A stretch of 64,000 bases of DNA from positions 62,001 through 126,000 of the forward strand of contig LJCX01000037.1 in the NCBI GenBank assembly GCA_001298545.1, given 5' to 3'. The stretch comes from Actinobacteria bacterium OV320 (lineage in GTDB: Bacteria; Actinomycetota; Actinomycetes; Streptomycetales; Streptomycetaceae). The notes beneath the pieces are model-generated. The model did not search any database. It saw nothing but the letters and a program-made list of their open reading frames with translations, and had not been told where the DNA came from. Positions 41,526 to 49,962 of the stretch are shown here, piece after piece. The first letter of the stretch is position 1, and each line of letters begins with the position of its first letter. A program made the translations under genes and the position numbers.

Positions 41526-41915
41526 ATGAGCTACGCGATGTTGGTGGATCCCAGGGCCGAGGGCGGCGGCGCCCCGTGGCTGTCGCTGCCCGCCGGGACC
41601 GCCCTGAACGACGCCGCCGAGGTCCTGGAGCGGCTGCTGAACGCGGAGGAACGGCTGGACCGGCTCCTGCTCCTCGTGGGCGACCAGCGGATCGGGGCCA
41701 CCTCGCGCACCTATCTGCGCACCGTCCTCGGGACACAGCCGGCCCGCGGACCCGGCGACGAGGTGCGCGCCGCGGCCCCGGGGGAGTCGACCCGGTTCAG
41801 TGTCATCGCGTTCCGCTGTGCGGAGTGCGGGAGTTGTGCCTACACCGCCTTCTACGACGACCGCTACCGCCCGGTCTGCCGAACCGGCGACCACGGTCCG
41901 ATGGAACTGAGGTGA
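41526..41915 (+). CDS. Zinc-ribbon protein at the head of the CHAT gene unit
   Basis: A 129-aa protein of unknown function. The N-terminal two thirds are helical with an acidic stretch (LNDAAEVLERLLNAEERLDRLLLLVGD). The C-terminus holds a compact metal site (IAFRCAECGSCAYTAFYDDRYRPVCRTGDH) with CxxCxxC and a following Cys and His. ATG 41526 is used; GGAGGG is at 41509-41514 and GTG 41505 is an alternative start. Its stop is only seven bases before the next gene, so the two are probably co-transcribed, with the CHAT protein gene next downstream. Confidence 0.68.
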   Translation: MSYAMLVDPRAEGGGAPWLSLPAGTALNDAAEVLERLLNAEERLDRLLLLVGDQRIGATSRTYLRTVLGTQPARGPGDEVRAAAPGESTRFSVIAFRCAECGSCAYTAFYDDRYRPVCRTGDHGPMELR

Positions 41916-41922
41916 GCCCGGC

Positions 41923-42861
41923 GTGAGCCTCGGGCCCGTCGTCCCCAAGCCGCTCGACGGCTCGGTCAGGTTCTTCGCGGTGGCCTATCTGCCGACCTAC
42001 GCGGCGACGTTGTTCGTCCTGCTCCTGGTCTGGGCGGGGGCTCCCGGAGCCGACGTCTGCCTGCGTCGGGCCTGGCGCACCGCCACCGCGGTCGGCGCCG
42101 GGCAGGCGGTGTGGATCGTGGTCGGGACGACCGTGGTCGCCGTGGTGTTCCAGCCCTTCCAACTGGCCGTGGTGCGACTGCTGGAGGGCGGACGGCCCGA
42201 AGCGCTCGGCGCCGGTCCGCTCCGGGCGCTCCAGCGCCGGCGCAGAGCACGGCTGGCGGCCCGCAGCGAGCTGGCCGACGAGCAGTCGCCCGCACAGGTA
42301 CAGCGGGCGGGCGCCGCCGCGGCCGTGCTGCGACGCCGGTATCCGCTCCCGGACCACCTCCTGCGGCCGACAGCCCTGGGCAACGTGCTGGCGGCGCTGC
42401 GGGACACGGCCGGCCGGGACCACGGCTGGGACGCCACGGTCGCCTGGCCGCGGCTGTACCCGGTGCTCGGAGACCGTGCGCGTGCCGTCGTCGACGACGG
42501 CCGCGACTCCCTCGACGCGGCGGCACGACTGTGCGTCACCAGCGCGGTGACCGCCCTCGTCAGCACCGCGCTGCTGCTCCGCTCGGGCTGGTGGGTGCTG
42601 CTCGCCCTGGCCCCGGCCGCCGTGGCCCTGCTCGCCTACCACGGGGCCGTCCAGGCGGCACTGACCTACGGCGACGCCGTGCGCGCCGCGTTCGAACTGC
42701 ACCGCTTCGACCTGCTCCGGGCCCTGCACCTGCCGCTGCCCGACAGCCTCCAGGAGGAACGGACCCTGGCGGAGGCACTGTGCCTGCACTGGCGTCAGGG
42801 CCTGCCGCCTCCCTCCCGGTATCTGCATCCCGTCGACTCACCGCCCCCGCCCGGGACTTGA
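41923..42861 (+). CDS. Membrane protein linked to the CHAT gene
   Basis: A 312-aa membrane protein without a recognised domain. Two N-terminal helices (AYLPTYAATLFVLLLVWAG and AVWIVVGTTVVAVVFQPFQLAVV) frame a short loop; a soluble stretch of ~100 residues with an Arg-rich helix (ALQRRRRARLAARSELADEQ) follows, then two more helices (VTSAVTALVSTALLLRSGWWVLLALAPAAVALLAY) and a cytoplasmic tail. It starts with GTG/ATG-type GTG 41923 seven bases after the zinc-ribbon gene and is 73 bp before the CHAT gene, so a membrane-anchored partner of the CHAT protein is a fair guess. Confidence 0.68.
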   Translation: MSLGPVVPKPLDGSVRFFAVAYLPTYAATLFVLLLVWAGAPGADVCLRRAWRTATAVGAGQAVWIVVGTTVVAVVFQPFQLAVVRLLEGGRPEALGAGPLRALQRRRRARLAARSELADEQSPAQVQRAGAAAAVLRRRYPLPDHLLRPTALGNVLAALRDTAGRDHGWDATVAWPRLYPVLGDRARAVVDDGRDSLDAAARLCVTSAVTALVSTALLLRSGWWVLLALAPAAVALLAYHGAVQAALTYGDAVRAAFELHRFDLLRALHLPLPDSLQEERTLAEALCLHWRQGLPPPSRYLHPVDSPPPPGT

Positions 42862-42934
42862 CGGCCCGGGCCCGGCAGGGGGAGTCGCCCGCGGCGCCCT
42901 GCCCCGGGCCGCCCCCCGACCCTATGGTGGGGTC

Positions 42935-45900
42935 ATGGGCAACGATGTTCCCCGCTTCGGGCGGCCGGCAGGGCCGTCCATCGACGAGCTGCACCGCCAG
43001 GGCTTACGGGAGTTGGAGCTCTACCACCGCACGGGGGACATCGCCGCGCTGCGCCGGGCGCGCGATCTCGACCAGCGGGTCGTCGACGCCACCTCCGACG
43101 CCACCCCCGGCCGGGATGTACATCTGAGGAACCTCGCCCACGCCGAGGCGGAACTCTACGAGCACACCCAAGACCTGCCGACCCTGGGGCGCGCGATCCA
43201 CGGCTACCGGCGCGCCGTCGACGTGGCCCCCGACGGGCACCCGTACCGCGAGATCTACCTGTACGGTCTGGGCCGCGCCCTGCGCCTGCTGCACCACCAC
43301 ACCGGCGAGCTCGCTCCGCTGGAGGAGGCCGCCGAACTGCTGCGCCGTTGCGTGGCGTTGCCGCCGGCGATGCCCGGCGAGCGGGCCGCCCAACTCGGCG
43401 GCCTCGCGGAGACGTTGGGGGAGCTGTACGACCTCGACGGCGACCGCGAGCGGCTGCGGGAAGCCGTGGCGGCCCAACGGCAGGCACTTGCCCACACCCC
43501 GCCGGACAGGCCGGAGCACCTGCCCAGGCAGATCAATCTCGCCTCGTTCCTCAGCAGTTGGTACGAGCTGACCCGGGAGCGGGCCGCTCTGGACGAGGCG
43601 GTGGACGGCCTGCGCAGGGCCCGCGAGGAGCTGCTCGGGAACGGCGGCGGTGAGCCGTGGCAGCTGGCCGCCAATCTCGCCGGGGTCCTCACGGAGCGGT
43701 TCCGGCTCGACGGCCGGCTGGACGAACTGGACGAGGCTGTCGCCCTTCTGCGGCACGTCGTCGAGGCGGACCTCGCGCTCGACGACTTCGACCGCCTCGT
43801 GCTGACCCTGCGGGCAGCCGCTCTCGCGTTGCGGCGGGCCGAGCACTCCGGCGCGGTGGGCTGGGCCGACTGGGCCGTGAACACCCTGGGGGAGACCGCC
43901 CGGACGTTTCCCCACGAGGATCCCAACTACGGCGCGGTGCTGTCCGAGCTGGGCAAGGCCCACGCGAGCCGGTACGGCCTCACGGACGATCCGGCCGACC
44001 TCGAGTCGGCCATCGGCACGCTCGGCACCGCCCTCGACGTACTGGGCTCGCACGAGGGTTCCGCGGAGAACGCCAGGGCCGCCGCCGCGGATCTCGCCGC
44101 CCAGCTGGCCCACCGGCACCACCGCACCGGCGCTCGTGCCGACCTGGACCGAGCCATCGACCTCCAGCGGGAGGCGGTCCTGCACGTCCCCCGCAGCAGC
44201 CCCAACTTCGCGACGCTGCACGTGGCCCTCGGCCAGACTCTGCTCCAGCGTTTCCAGGCCCGCAACGACCTCGGTGACCTCGACAGTTGCGCCGACCACC
44301 TGCACCGGGCCCTGGCCGCCCTGCCACCGCACGCGCCGGACCGCTCCGCCGTGCTGTCCACCCTCGGCAGCGCTCGTCTCGCCCGCTACGAGCACACCGG
44401 TCACCCGCCGCATCTGCACGAGGCCGTCGACCTCCAGCGCCAGGCTCTCGCCGCCTGTCCGGCCGGAGACGTCCAGCGGCCCTTCCTGCTGGGCAACCTC
44501 GCTCTGCTGCTGCGACTGCGCCACGACGCCGTCCGCGTCGGCGCCGCCGACCTCGACGAGGCGGTGGGCCTGTTCCGTCAGGTGCTGGCCCTGCGGCCCG
44601 CCCACTCCGGAGCGGGCAGGATCACCCTCCTGCAGCTGGCCGAGACGCTGCGGTCGCGCGCCGAGGCCCTGGGGAGCGAGGCCGACCTCACGGAATCCGT
44701 CGAGCTGCTGCGCACCCTCGTCGACGGCTACCCGGCCGAGCATCCCGCTCAGATCTCCGCGCGCACCGCGCTGGCGGAGGCGCTGCACAAACTGTTCCTG
44801 GCGACGGACGACGAACGCCTCCTGGCGGAGGCCCTCGAGGTGGCACGGGGTTCGGTCGAGGTGCGGACCGCGCCCGTCCACGACCGGTTGCGCGCCCGCG
44901 CCACGCTCGGGCAGGTGTGCGGAACCCGGCACGACTGGGAGGCCGCCCGCCACTGGCTGACGGAGGCGGTGCGGCTCCTGCCGCGACTGGCCGCCCGCGA
45001 TCTGCACCGCACGGACCAGCAGTATCTGCTGGCCCGCGAGCACGGTCTGGCGGCCGAGGCGGCCGCGTACGCCCTGGAGGCCGGCCGGCCCGAACAGGCC
45101 CTGGAGGTCCTGGAACACGGGCGCGGCGTGCTGCTCGGCCGTCTCCTGCGGTCCCGGGAGACCGACGTGGCGCGGCTGCGGGAGCACGCACCGGCGCTGG
45201 CCGAACGGTTCGTACGGCTGCGCGACGCCGAGGACCCGGTGCCGTCCGGCACCGGCACGTACTCCGCGGCGCGGGAACGGGCGGCCGCCGAGCGGATGCG
45301 CACCCACGAGGCCGAGTGGGACGAACTCGTGGGCGAGATCAGGTCCCTGCCCGGGATGGCGGACTTCCTGCGGCCACCGTCCGCGCGGGAGATCATCCGG
45401 CGGGCCGGCGCGGGGCCGGTCGTGGTGATCAACATCAGTATCCGCTGCGACGCCCTGATCGTGGCCGACGGGGCACTCGACGTGGTTCCCCTGGGGATCA
45501 CCGCGGAGGAGGTCCAGGAGAGGGTGGCCGGATTCCTCGCCGCGGTCGACGCGTCGGCCGACCGCTCCGGCGGTGCCACCCGCCCCGACGGCCCCGACGG
45601 CCTCGCCGGGCGGCTGGCCCGGCAGGAGACGGTCGCGGAGACACTGGAGTGGCTGTGGGACACGATCACCGGACCGGTCCTGGAACGGCTCGCCCCTGTC
45701 CTGCCGTCCGGCCCCGGCGGCACTCCCGCACGCGTGTGGTGGTGCCCCCAGGGACCGCTGGCCTTCCTGCCCCTGCACGCGGCCGGCCACCACGGCCCCC
45801 GGGCAGGCACCGCCGACGAGCGGTGCGTGCTGGCGCGCGTGGCCTCCTCGTACACGTCCACCGTGGCCGCGCTGCACCACGCGCGCACCCGGCGCGGCGG

Positions 45901-46573
45901 CCCCACCGCGGGGGGCCCGGAACGGCTGATCGTCAGCATGTCGCGGACTCCGGGGGCGGGGGACCTGCCGAACGCGGACGCCGAGGCACACGCCGTGGCC
46001 CGGCACCTGACGAACGGCCGCGCACCCGTCTGCCTCGTCAACGAGCGGGCGACCCGGGACGGCGTGCTGGAGGCGTTGCGGCACGCCCGGTCCGCGCACT
46101 TCGCCTGCCATGCCGTGGCCGACACACAGGACCCCTCGGCGTGCCGCATCCTGACCCACGACCACGCGAGTCGTCCGCTCACCGTCACCGACATCGCCGG
46201 GCTCCGCCTCGACGGCGCTCACCTGGCCTACCTCTCCGCGTGCGCCACGTCGGCCACCCGGCACGAGCTGGTGGACGAGGCCGTCCACATCACCGGCGCC
46301 TTCCAACTGGCCGGATTCCGGCACGTGGTGGGCACCCTGTGGCCGGTCGGGGACGAACTGGCACCGGAGACGGCCACCGCCTTCTACGCGGCGCTCGCCG
46401 CAGGGGCCCCGGCGGACACCGCTGCGGCAGGTGCGGCAACGCCGGCCGAGGTGAGTCCCCGGACGGAGGACGACCGTGTGGCGCTCGCCCTGCATGCCAC
46501 GGTGGCCGAACTGCACACCCGGTACGCGTGGTTCCCGTCGCTGTGGGCCTCGCACATCCACGTGGGCGTCTGA
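42935..46573 (+). CDS. TPR-CHAT protein (caspase-like), TTA-containing
   Basis: A 1212-aa protein. Residues ~10-830 are tandem TPR-like helical pairs with repeats such as ALRRARDLDQRVVDATSD, AVDLQRQALAACPAG and AVGLFRQVLALRPAHSG. Residues ~860-1212 form a CHAT (caspase-HetF-associated with TPR) domain: VWWCPQGPLAFLPLHAAG, then SAHFACHAVADTQDPSACRI with the likely catalytic His at 1059, and AHLAYLSACATSATRHELVDE with Cys 1103, followed by GFRHVVGTLWPVGDELA. The His/Cys pair is intact, so cysteine-protease activity is plausible. CHAT proteins act in proteolytic signalling and defence. Codon 24 (43004-43006) is TTA, implying bldA-dependent translation. Confidence 0.88.
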   Translation: MGNDVPRFGRPAGPSIDELHRQGLRELELYHRTGDIAALRRARDLDQRVVDATSDATPGRDVHLRNLAHAEAELYEHTQDLPTLGRAIHGYRRAVDVAPDGHPYREIYLYGLGRALRLLHHHTGELAPLEEAAELLRRCVALPPAMPGERAAQLGGLAETLGELYDLDGDRERLREAVAAQRQALAHTPPDRPEHLPRQINLASFLSSWYELTRERAALDEAVDGLRRAREELLGNGGGEPWQLAANLAGVLTERFRLDGRLDELDEAVALLRHVVEADLALDDFDRLVLTLRAAALALRRAEHSGAVGWADWAVNTLGETARTFPHEDPNYGAVLSELGKAHASRYGLTDDPADLESAIGTLGTALDVLGSHEGSAENARAAAADLAAQLAHRHHRTGARADLDRAIDLQREAVLHVPRSSPNFATLHVALGQTLLQRFQARNDLGDLDSCADHLHRALAALPPHAPDRSAVLSTLGSARLARYEHTGHPPHLHEAVDLQRQALAACPAGDVQRPFLLGNLALLLRLRHDAVRVGAADLDEAVGLFRQVLALRPAHSGAGRITLLQLAETLRSRAEALGSEADLTESVELLRTLVDGYPAEHPAQISARTALAEALHKLFLATDDERLLAEALEVARGSVEVRTAPVHDRLRARATLGQVCGTRHDWEAARHWLTEAVRLLPRLAARDLHRTDQQYLLAREHGLAAEAAAYALEAGRPEQALEVLEHGRGVLLGRLLRSRETDVARLREHAPALAERFVRLRDAEDPVPSGTGTYSAARERAAAERMRTHEAEWDELVGEIRSLPGMADFLRPPSAREIIRRAGAGPVVVINISIRCDALIVADGALDVVPLGITAEEVQERVAGFLAAVDASADRSGGATRPDGPDGLAGRLARQETVAETLEWLWDTITGPVLERLAPVLPSGPGGTPARVWWCPQGPLAFLPLHAAGHHGPRAGTADERCVLARVASSYTSTVAALHHARTRRGGPTAGGPERLIVSMSRTPGAGDLPNADAEAHAVARHLTNGRAPVCLVNERATRDGVLEALRHARSAHFACHAVADTQDPSACRILTHDHASRPLTVTDIAGLRLDGAHLAYLSACATSATRHELVDEAVHITGAFQLAGFRHVVGTLWPVGDELAPETATAFYAALAAGAPADTAAAGAATPAEVSPRTEDDRVALALHATVAELHTRYAWFPSLWASHIHVGV

Positions 46574-46601
46574 CCGGGGCCGCGACCGCTGGGGGCGGCG
46601 C

Positions 46602-47774
46602 TCAGCCGTCGGCCCCCATGACCAGGCGCAGGTTCGCCCGTGCCTCGGCGGTGCGGGGGTCGCCGGGTCCGAACCGGCGCTCGTAGACGGCGACCACCTT
46701 GCGGCACAGCGCCTCCGCTTCGGCGCGGCCACCCCGGCGGTGCACCATCGCGGCCAGCTTGCGCATGCCGCCGACCGTGCGGGGGTGATCCGTGCCGTAG
46801 ATCGCGGAGTAGCCGTCCACGACCGTCCGCATCAGCGCCTCGGCCTCGCCCGCCCTGCCCGCTCCGTGCAGCACCGAGGCCAGGTTCTGCTGGGCCGACA
46901 GCGTTTCCACGTGTCCCGCGCCCTGACTGCGCGCCCGGAAGTCGACCACCACCCGGTACTGCCGCTCCGCCTCGTCCCACCGGCCCTGGTCGGAGAGGAC
47001 GGCGGCCTGGTTGGCCCGTGCGTTCATGCTCAGCGGGTCATCGGCGCCGAACAGCCGCCCGGCGTCCTGCGCCACCTGTCCGTACAGCCGCTCGGCCTCC
47101 TCGACCCGCCCCTGCGCACGCAGGGTGCCGGCCAGATCGTTGCGACTGCCCAGGGTGGACCGGTGCTCCCGCCCCAGGACCCGCTCGCGGACCGCCAGTA
47201 CCTCGCGGACCAGTCGCTCCGCCTCGGCGGGCCGCTTCATCCGGAGGGTGAGGCGGGCGATCCGGGCCAGGCTCGTCAGGGCTTCGGGGTCGGCGTCACC
47301 TGACGCGCGGACCTGCTCGGCCCACACCGCCCGGGTCAGCTGCTCCGCCTCCGACAGCTCACCGAGCTCCTCCAGCGCCCGGGCCAGGGACGACGTGGCC
47401 TCCAGGGTGTCGGGGTGGCCGTGGCCGAGGACGGTCCGGCGTCCGGTCACCGCATGGCGGTACAGCTCGACCGCGTCGCCCGCCGAGCCCTGTCCCCTCA
47501 GCACCTCGGCCAGCTCGAACGCCGCGGTGAGGGTGTCGGGATGCGTCGCGCCCCGGTTCTCGTACGCGGCGCTCAGGGTCCAGCGCGCCTTGGCCTCCGG
47601 CGTCATCGTGTAGGTGATGTTCACTTCCGGGATGCCGTCGGCCCCGTCCCGTCGCGCGACGCTGTAGGAGATGCCCTCGGCCAGCTCGCCGCTCCCGACG
47701 TTCTCCGGCTCCACCGGACCGGGTTGCGGACTCGCCTTGCGTCGGCGTCCCAGCCCTCGCCACCCACCACTCAT
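46602..47774 (-). CDS. Tetratricopeptide-repeat protein (kinesin light chain-like repeats)
   Basis: A 390-aa TPR protein. After a basic, Ser/Pro-containing N-terminus and a short beta-rich stretch (EGISYSVARRDG to VNITYTMTPEAKARW), about seven 42-residue repeats of the kinesin-light-chain type follow, each with a G(R/Q)xxEAExLxRxVL core and a (H/D)PxTLxxxxxLA helix (for example GHPDTLEATSSLARALEELG). Such repeats bind peptides or other proteins. No catalytic domain is present. ATG 47774 has GGAGGGG at good spacing. It ends 28 bp from the CHAT gene stop on the other strand, so it may be a partner or an unrelated neighbour. Confidence 0.82.
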   Translation of the reverse strand: MSGGWRGLGRRRKASPQPGPVEPENVGSGELAEGISYSVARRDGADGIPEVNITYTMTPEAKARWTLSAAYENRGATHPDTLTAAFELAEVLRGQGSAGDAVELYRHAVTGRRTVLGHGHPDTLEATSSLARALEELGELSEAEQLTRAVWAEQVRASGDADPEALTSLARIARLTLRMKRPAEAERLVREVLAVRERVLGREHRSTLGSRNDLAGTLRAQGRVEEAERLYGQVAQDAGRLFGADDPLSMNARANQAAVLSDQGRWDEAERQYRVVVDFRARSQGAGHVETLSAQQNLASVLHGAGRAGEAEALMRTVVDGYSAIYGTDHPRTVGGMRKLAAMVHRRGGRAEAEALCRKVVAVYERRFGPGDPRTAEARANLRLVMGADG

Positions 47775-47945
47775 CGACCGCCCCTCCCCCTGGCGCGATT
47801 CCTGATCCGTCCCCCATGGTCGCGCAAGGGCCCGCGCGGGCCTAGGGCGAGTCCCCGCCAGGTCGGGAGTTCCCGTCAGGCGCACCCGGCTCCGCCGCTG
47901 CCCTGGTCGACGCATGGAACGGCCGGACGCGGTTACTCCGTTGTC

Positions 47946-48989
47946 ATGGCACGCACATCGAAATCCGACCATGACGACGACACCACACCGTCGGCGACCG
48001 GTCGGGCGGGCACGTCGGGGCCGGACGAGCAGGTGGAACGGCGGACGCCGGACGGTCCCGGGCAGTTGCCGAAGCGCTCCTGGCCGGCCGTGCTCACAGG
48101 CACGCTGCGGGAGTTCAAGGACGACGAACTCACGGACCGGGCCGCGGCACTGACGTACTACGGGGTGCTGTCGATGTTCCCGGCCCTGCTGGTGCTGGTG
48201 TCGCTCCTGGGACTGGCGGGAAAGTCGGCGACCGACGAGGTCCTGGACAACCTCCGCAAGGTGGCGCCCGGTTCGGCCCGCGACATCATCAGCGACGCGG
48301 TGCAGCAGTTGCAGGGCCGGGGCGGCGTCGGCTCGGTCATGGCGATCGTCGGTCTGGTGCTGGCGGTGTGGTCGGCCTCCGGCTACACGGCGGCCTTCAT
48401 CCGCAGCGCCAACGCGGTCTACGACATGCCCGAGGGGCGGCCGGTGTGGAAGGTGCTGCCGCTGCGCGTGGGGGTGACGGTGGTGCTTCTGGTGCTCGCG
48501 GTCGCCAGCGCGCTGATCGTGGTGTTCACCGGTGGTCTGGCCCGGCAGGCCGGCGCAGCGCTGGGCATCGGGGACACGGCGCTGACCGTGTGGTCCATCG
48601 CGAAGTGGCCGGTGCTGGTGTTCCTGGTCACGATCATGATCGCCCTGCTGTACTGGGCGACGCCGAACGTCCGGGGGCGCGGACTGCGGTGGATCACGCC
48701 AGGAAGCGTGCTGGCGTTGGTGATCTGGCTGATCGCCTCCGCCGGCTTCGCCTTCTACGTGGCCAATTTCGGCTCGTACAACAAGACGTACGGCACGCTC
48801 GCCGGTGTCATCGTCTTCCTGGTGTGGCTGTGGATCAGCAACATCGCGATCCTGCTCGGCCTGGAGTTCGACGCCGAGCTGGCCCGGCAGCGGGCCGTGG
48901 CCGGCGGACTGCCCGAGGGCGAGGAACCGTACGTCCGGCCCCGGGACACCCGTGCCTGGAGCGAGGACGACAGGCGCGGCGCGCAGTGA
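47946..48989 (+). CDS. YihY/BrkB family inner-membrane protein
   Basis: A 347-aa membrane protein of the YihY/BrkB family. Residues ~1-45 are polar and probably disordered (SDHDDDTTPSATGRAG). The family core has DDELTDRAAALTYYGVLSMFPALLVLVSLLG, SASGYTAAFIRSANAVYDM, RPVWKVLPLRVGVTVVLLVL, PNVRGRGLRWITPGSVLAL and GVIVFLVWLWISNIAILLG, giving about six helices. The family's biochemical role is not settled (once misnamed RNase BN). ATG 47946 begins the polar stretch; a promoter region is shared with the divergent TPR gene. Confidence 0.92.
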   Translation: MARTSKSDHDDDTTPSATGRAGTSGPDEQVERRTPDGPGQLPKRSWPAVLTGTLREFKDDELTDRAAALTYYGVLSMFPALLVLVSLLGLAGKSATDEVLDNLRKVAPGSARDIISDAVQQLQGRGGVGSVMAIVGLVLAVWSASGYTAAFIRSANAVYDMPEGRPVWKVLPLRVGVTVVLLVLAVASALIVVFTGGLARQAGAALGIGDTALTVWSIAKWPVLVFLVTIMIALLYWATPNVRGRGLRWITPGSVLALVIWLIASAGFAFYVANFGSYNKTYGTLAGVIVFLVWLWISNIAILLGLEFDAELARQRAVAGGLPEGEEPYVRPRDTRAWSEDDRRGAQ

Positions 48990-48997
48990 CCGCGCGT

Positions 48998-49774
48998 TCA
49001 GCGCACCGGGAAGCCGAAGGAGTACCCCTGCTGCTGCAGCCACGGCAGGATCTCGCGCAGGGCCGCCACGGTCTGTGAGCGGTCGCCGCCCGCGTCGTGG
49101 AAGAGGATCGTCGGGCCGCCCGACACCTCGCTCTTCACGGTGGCGACGATGGCGGCGGCGCCCGGCCGTTCGAAGTCCTTGGTGTCGACGTTCCAGCCCA
49201 GCGGCCGCATCCCACGGGAGGCGGCGAGATTGCGGCTGTAGGGGGTGAAGGCGCCGCCCGGCGCCCGGTAGTACACCGGTCGGACGCCCCCCGAGGCTTC
49301 GGTGATCATCCGTTCGGCGTCCAGGATCTGCTGCGACTGGTAGGAGTCGGGCTTGGTGTCCATGGTGGTGTCGTGCGAGACCGTGTGGTTGCACAGCCGG
49401 TGGCCGTCCGCCACCACGGCCTTGACCAGGTCGGGGTGGGCCTGGGCCTGCGTGCCCACCATGCAGAAGGTCGCCTTCACACCGTTCTCCCGCAGCACCT
49501 CGAGAACCTGCGGAGTCCAGTCGGGGTCGGGACCGTCGTCGATCGTGATGTTGACGCCGCGGGCACCGTGGTCCGAGGCATGGGCGATGTCCACCGACAC
49601 CCGGGCGGGCGCGGAACCCGCGGAGGGGCGCGCCGAGGCGTCCGCTCCCGCCTGCCCTGCGTCCACCGGTCCGGCCTGCGCGGTCCATACCGAGGTGACG
49701 GCGGCCATCGCCGTCACACCGACTGCCGCCGCGATAACCCGGCCGTACCATCCCCGCCCGCCATGCCGCGCCAT
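48998..49774 (-). CDS. Polysaccharide deacetylase (NodB-fold), exported
   Basis: A 258-aa exported deacetylase (CE4 type). After a signal-anchor (VIAAAVGVTAMAAVTSVW) and a Gly/Ala/Ser-rich linker comes the NodB domain with all five motifs: NITIDDGPDP (general base and metal Asp), NHTVSHDTTMD (metal His pair), YRAPGGAFTP, GWNVDTKDFE and ILFHDAGGDR (acid His). It should remove N- or O-acetyl groups from peptidoglycan, chitin or another cell-wall polymer. The ATG start is at 49774. The 188-bp gap to the next gene on the same strand holds nothing I recognise. Confidence 0.9.
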   Translation of the reverse strand: MARHGGRGWYGRVIAAAVGVTAMAAVTSVWTAQAGPVDAGQAGADASARPSAGSAPARVSVDIAHASDHGARGVNITIDDGPDPDWTPQVLEVLRENGVKATFCMVGTQAQAHPDLVKAVVADGHRLCNHTVSHDTTMDTKPDSYQSQQILDAERMITEASGGVRPVYYRAPGGAFTPYSRNLAASRGMRPLGWNVDTKDFERPGAAAIVATVKSEVSGGPTILFHDAGGDRSQTVAALREILPWLQQQGYSFGFPVR

Positions 49775-49962
49775 GTCTGCCCTGTTCGTGTCGTGTCGGT
49801 GGATCTCCTGCCCCGGTGACCCCGTGCAGCTGTCAGGACGGTGAAAAGGCCCGGCGGGATCCGCCTGTTACCGATCACGGACAATTTCGCAGGGGTTCCG
49901 GGACGCATGGGCGTCCGCGACCCCAACAGACTTTCGTGCGGAGCCCGTTGGGGGCGCGGTCT

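Noticed and set aside
43004..46732. A 1242-codon antisense frame over the CHAT gene
   Set aside because: Low-complexity shadow of the real gene; no start signal and no domain.
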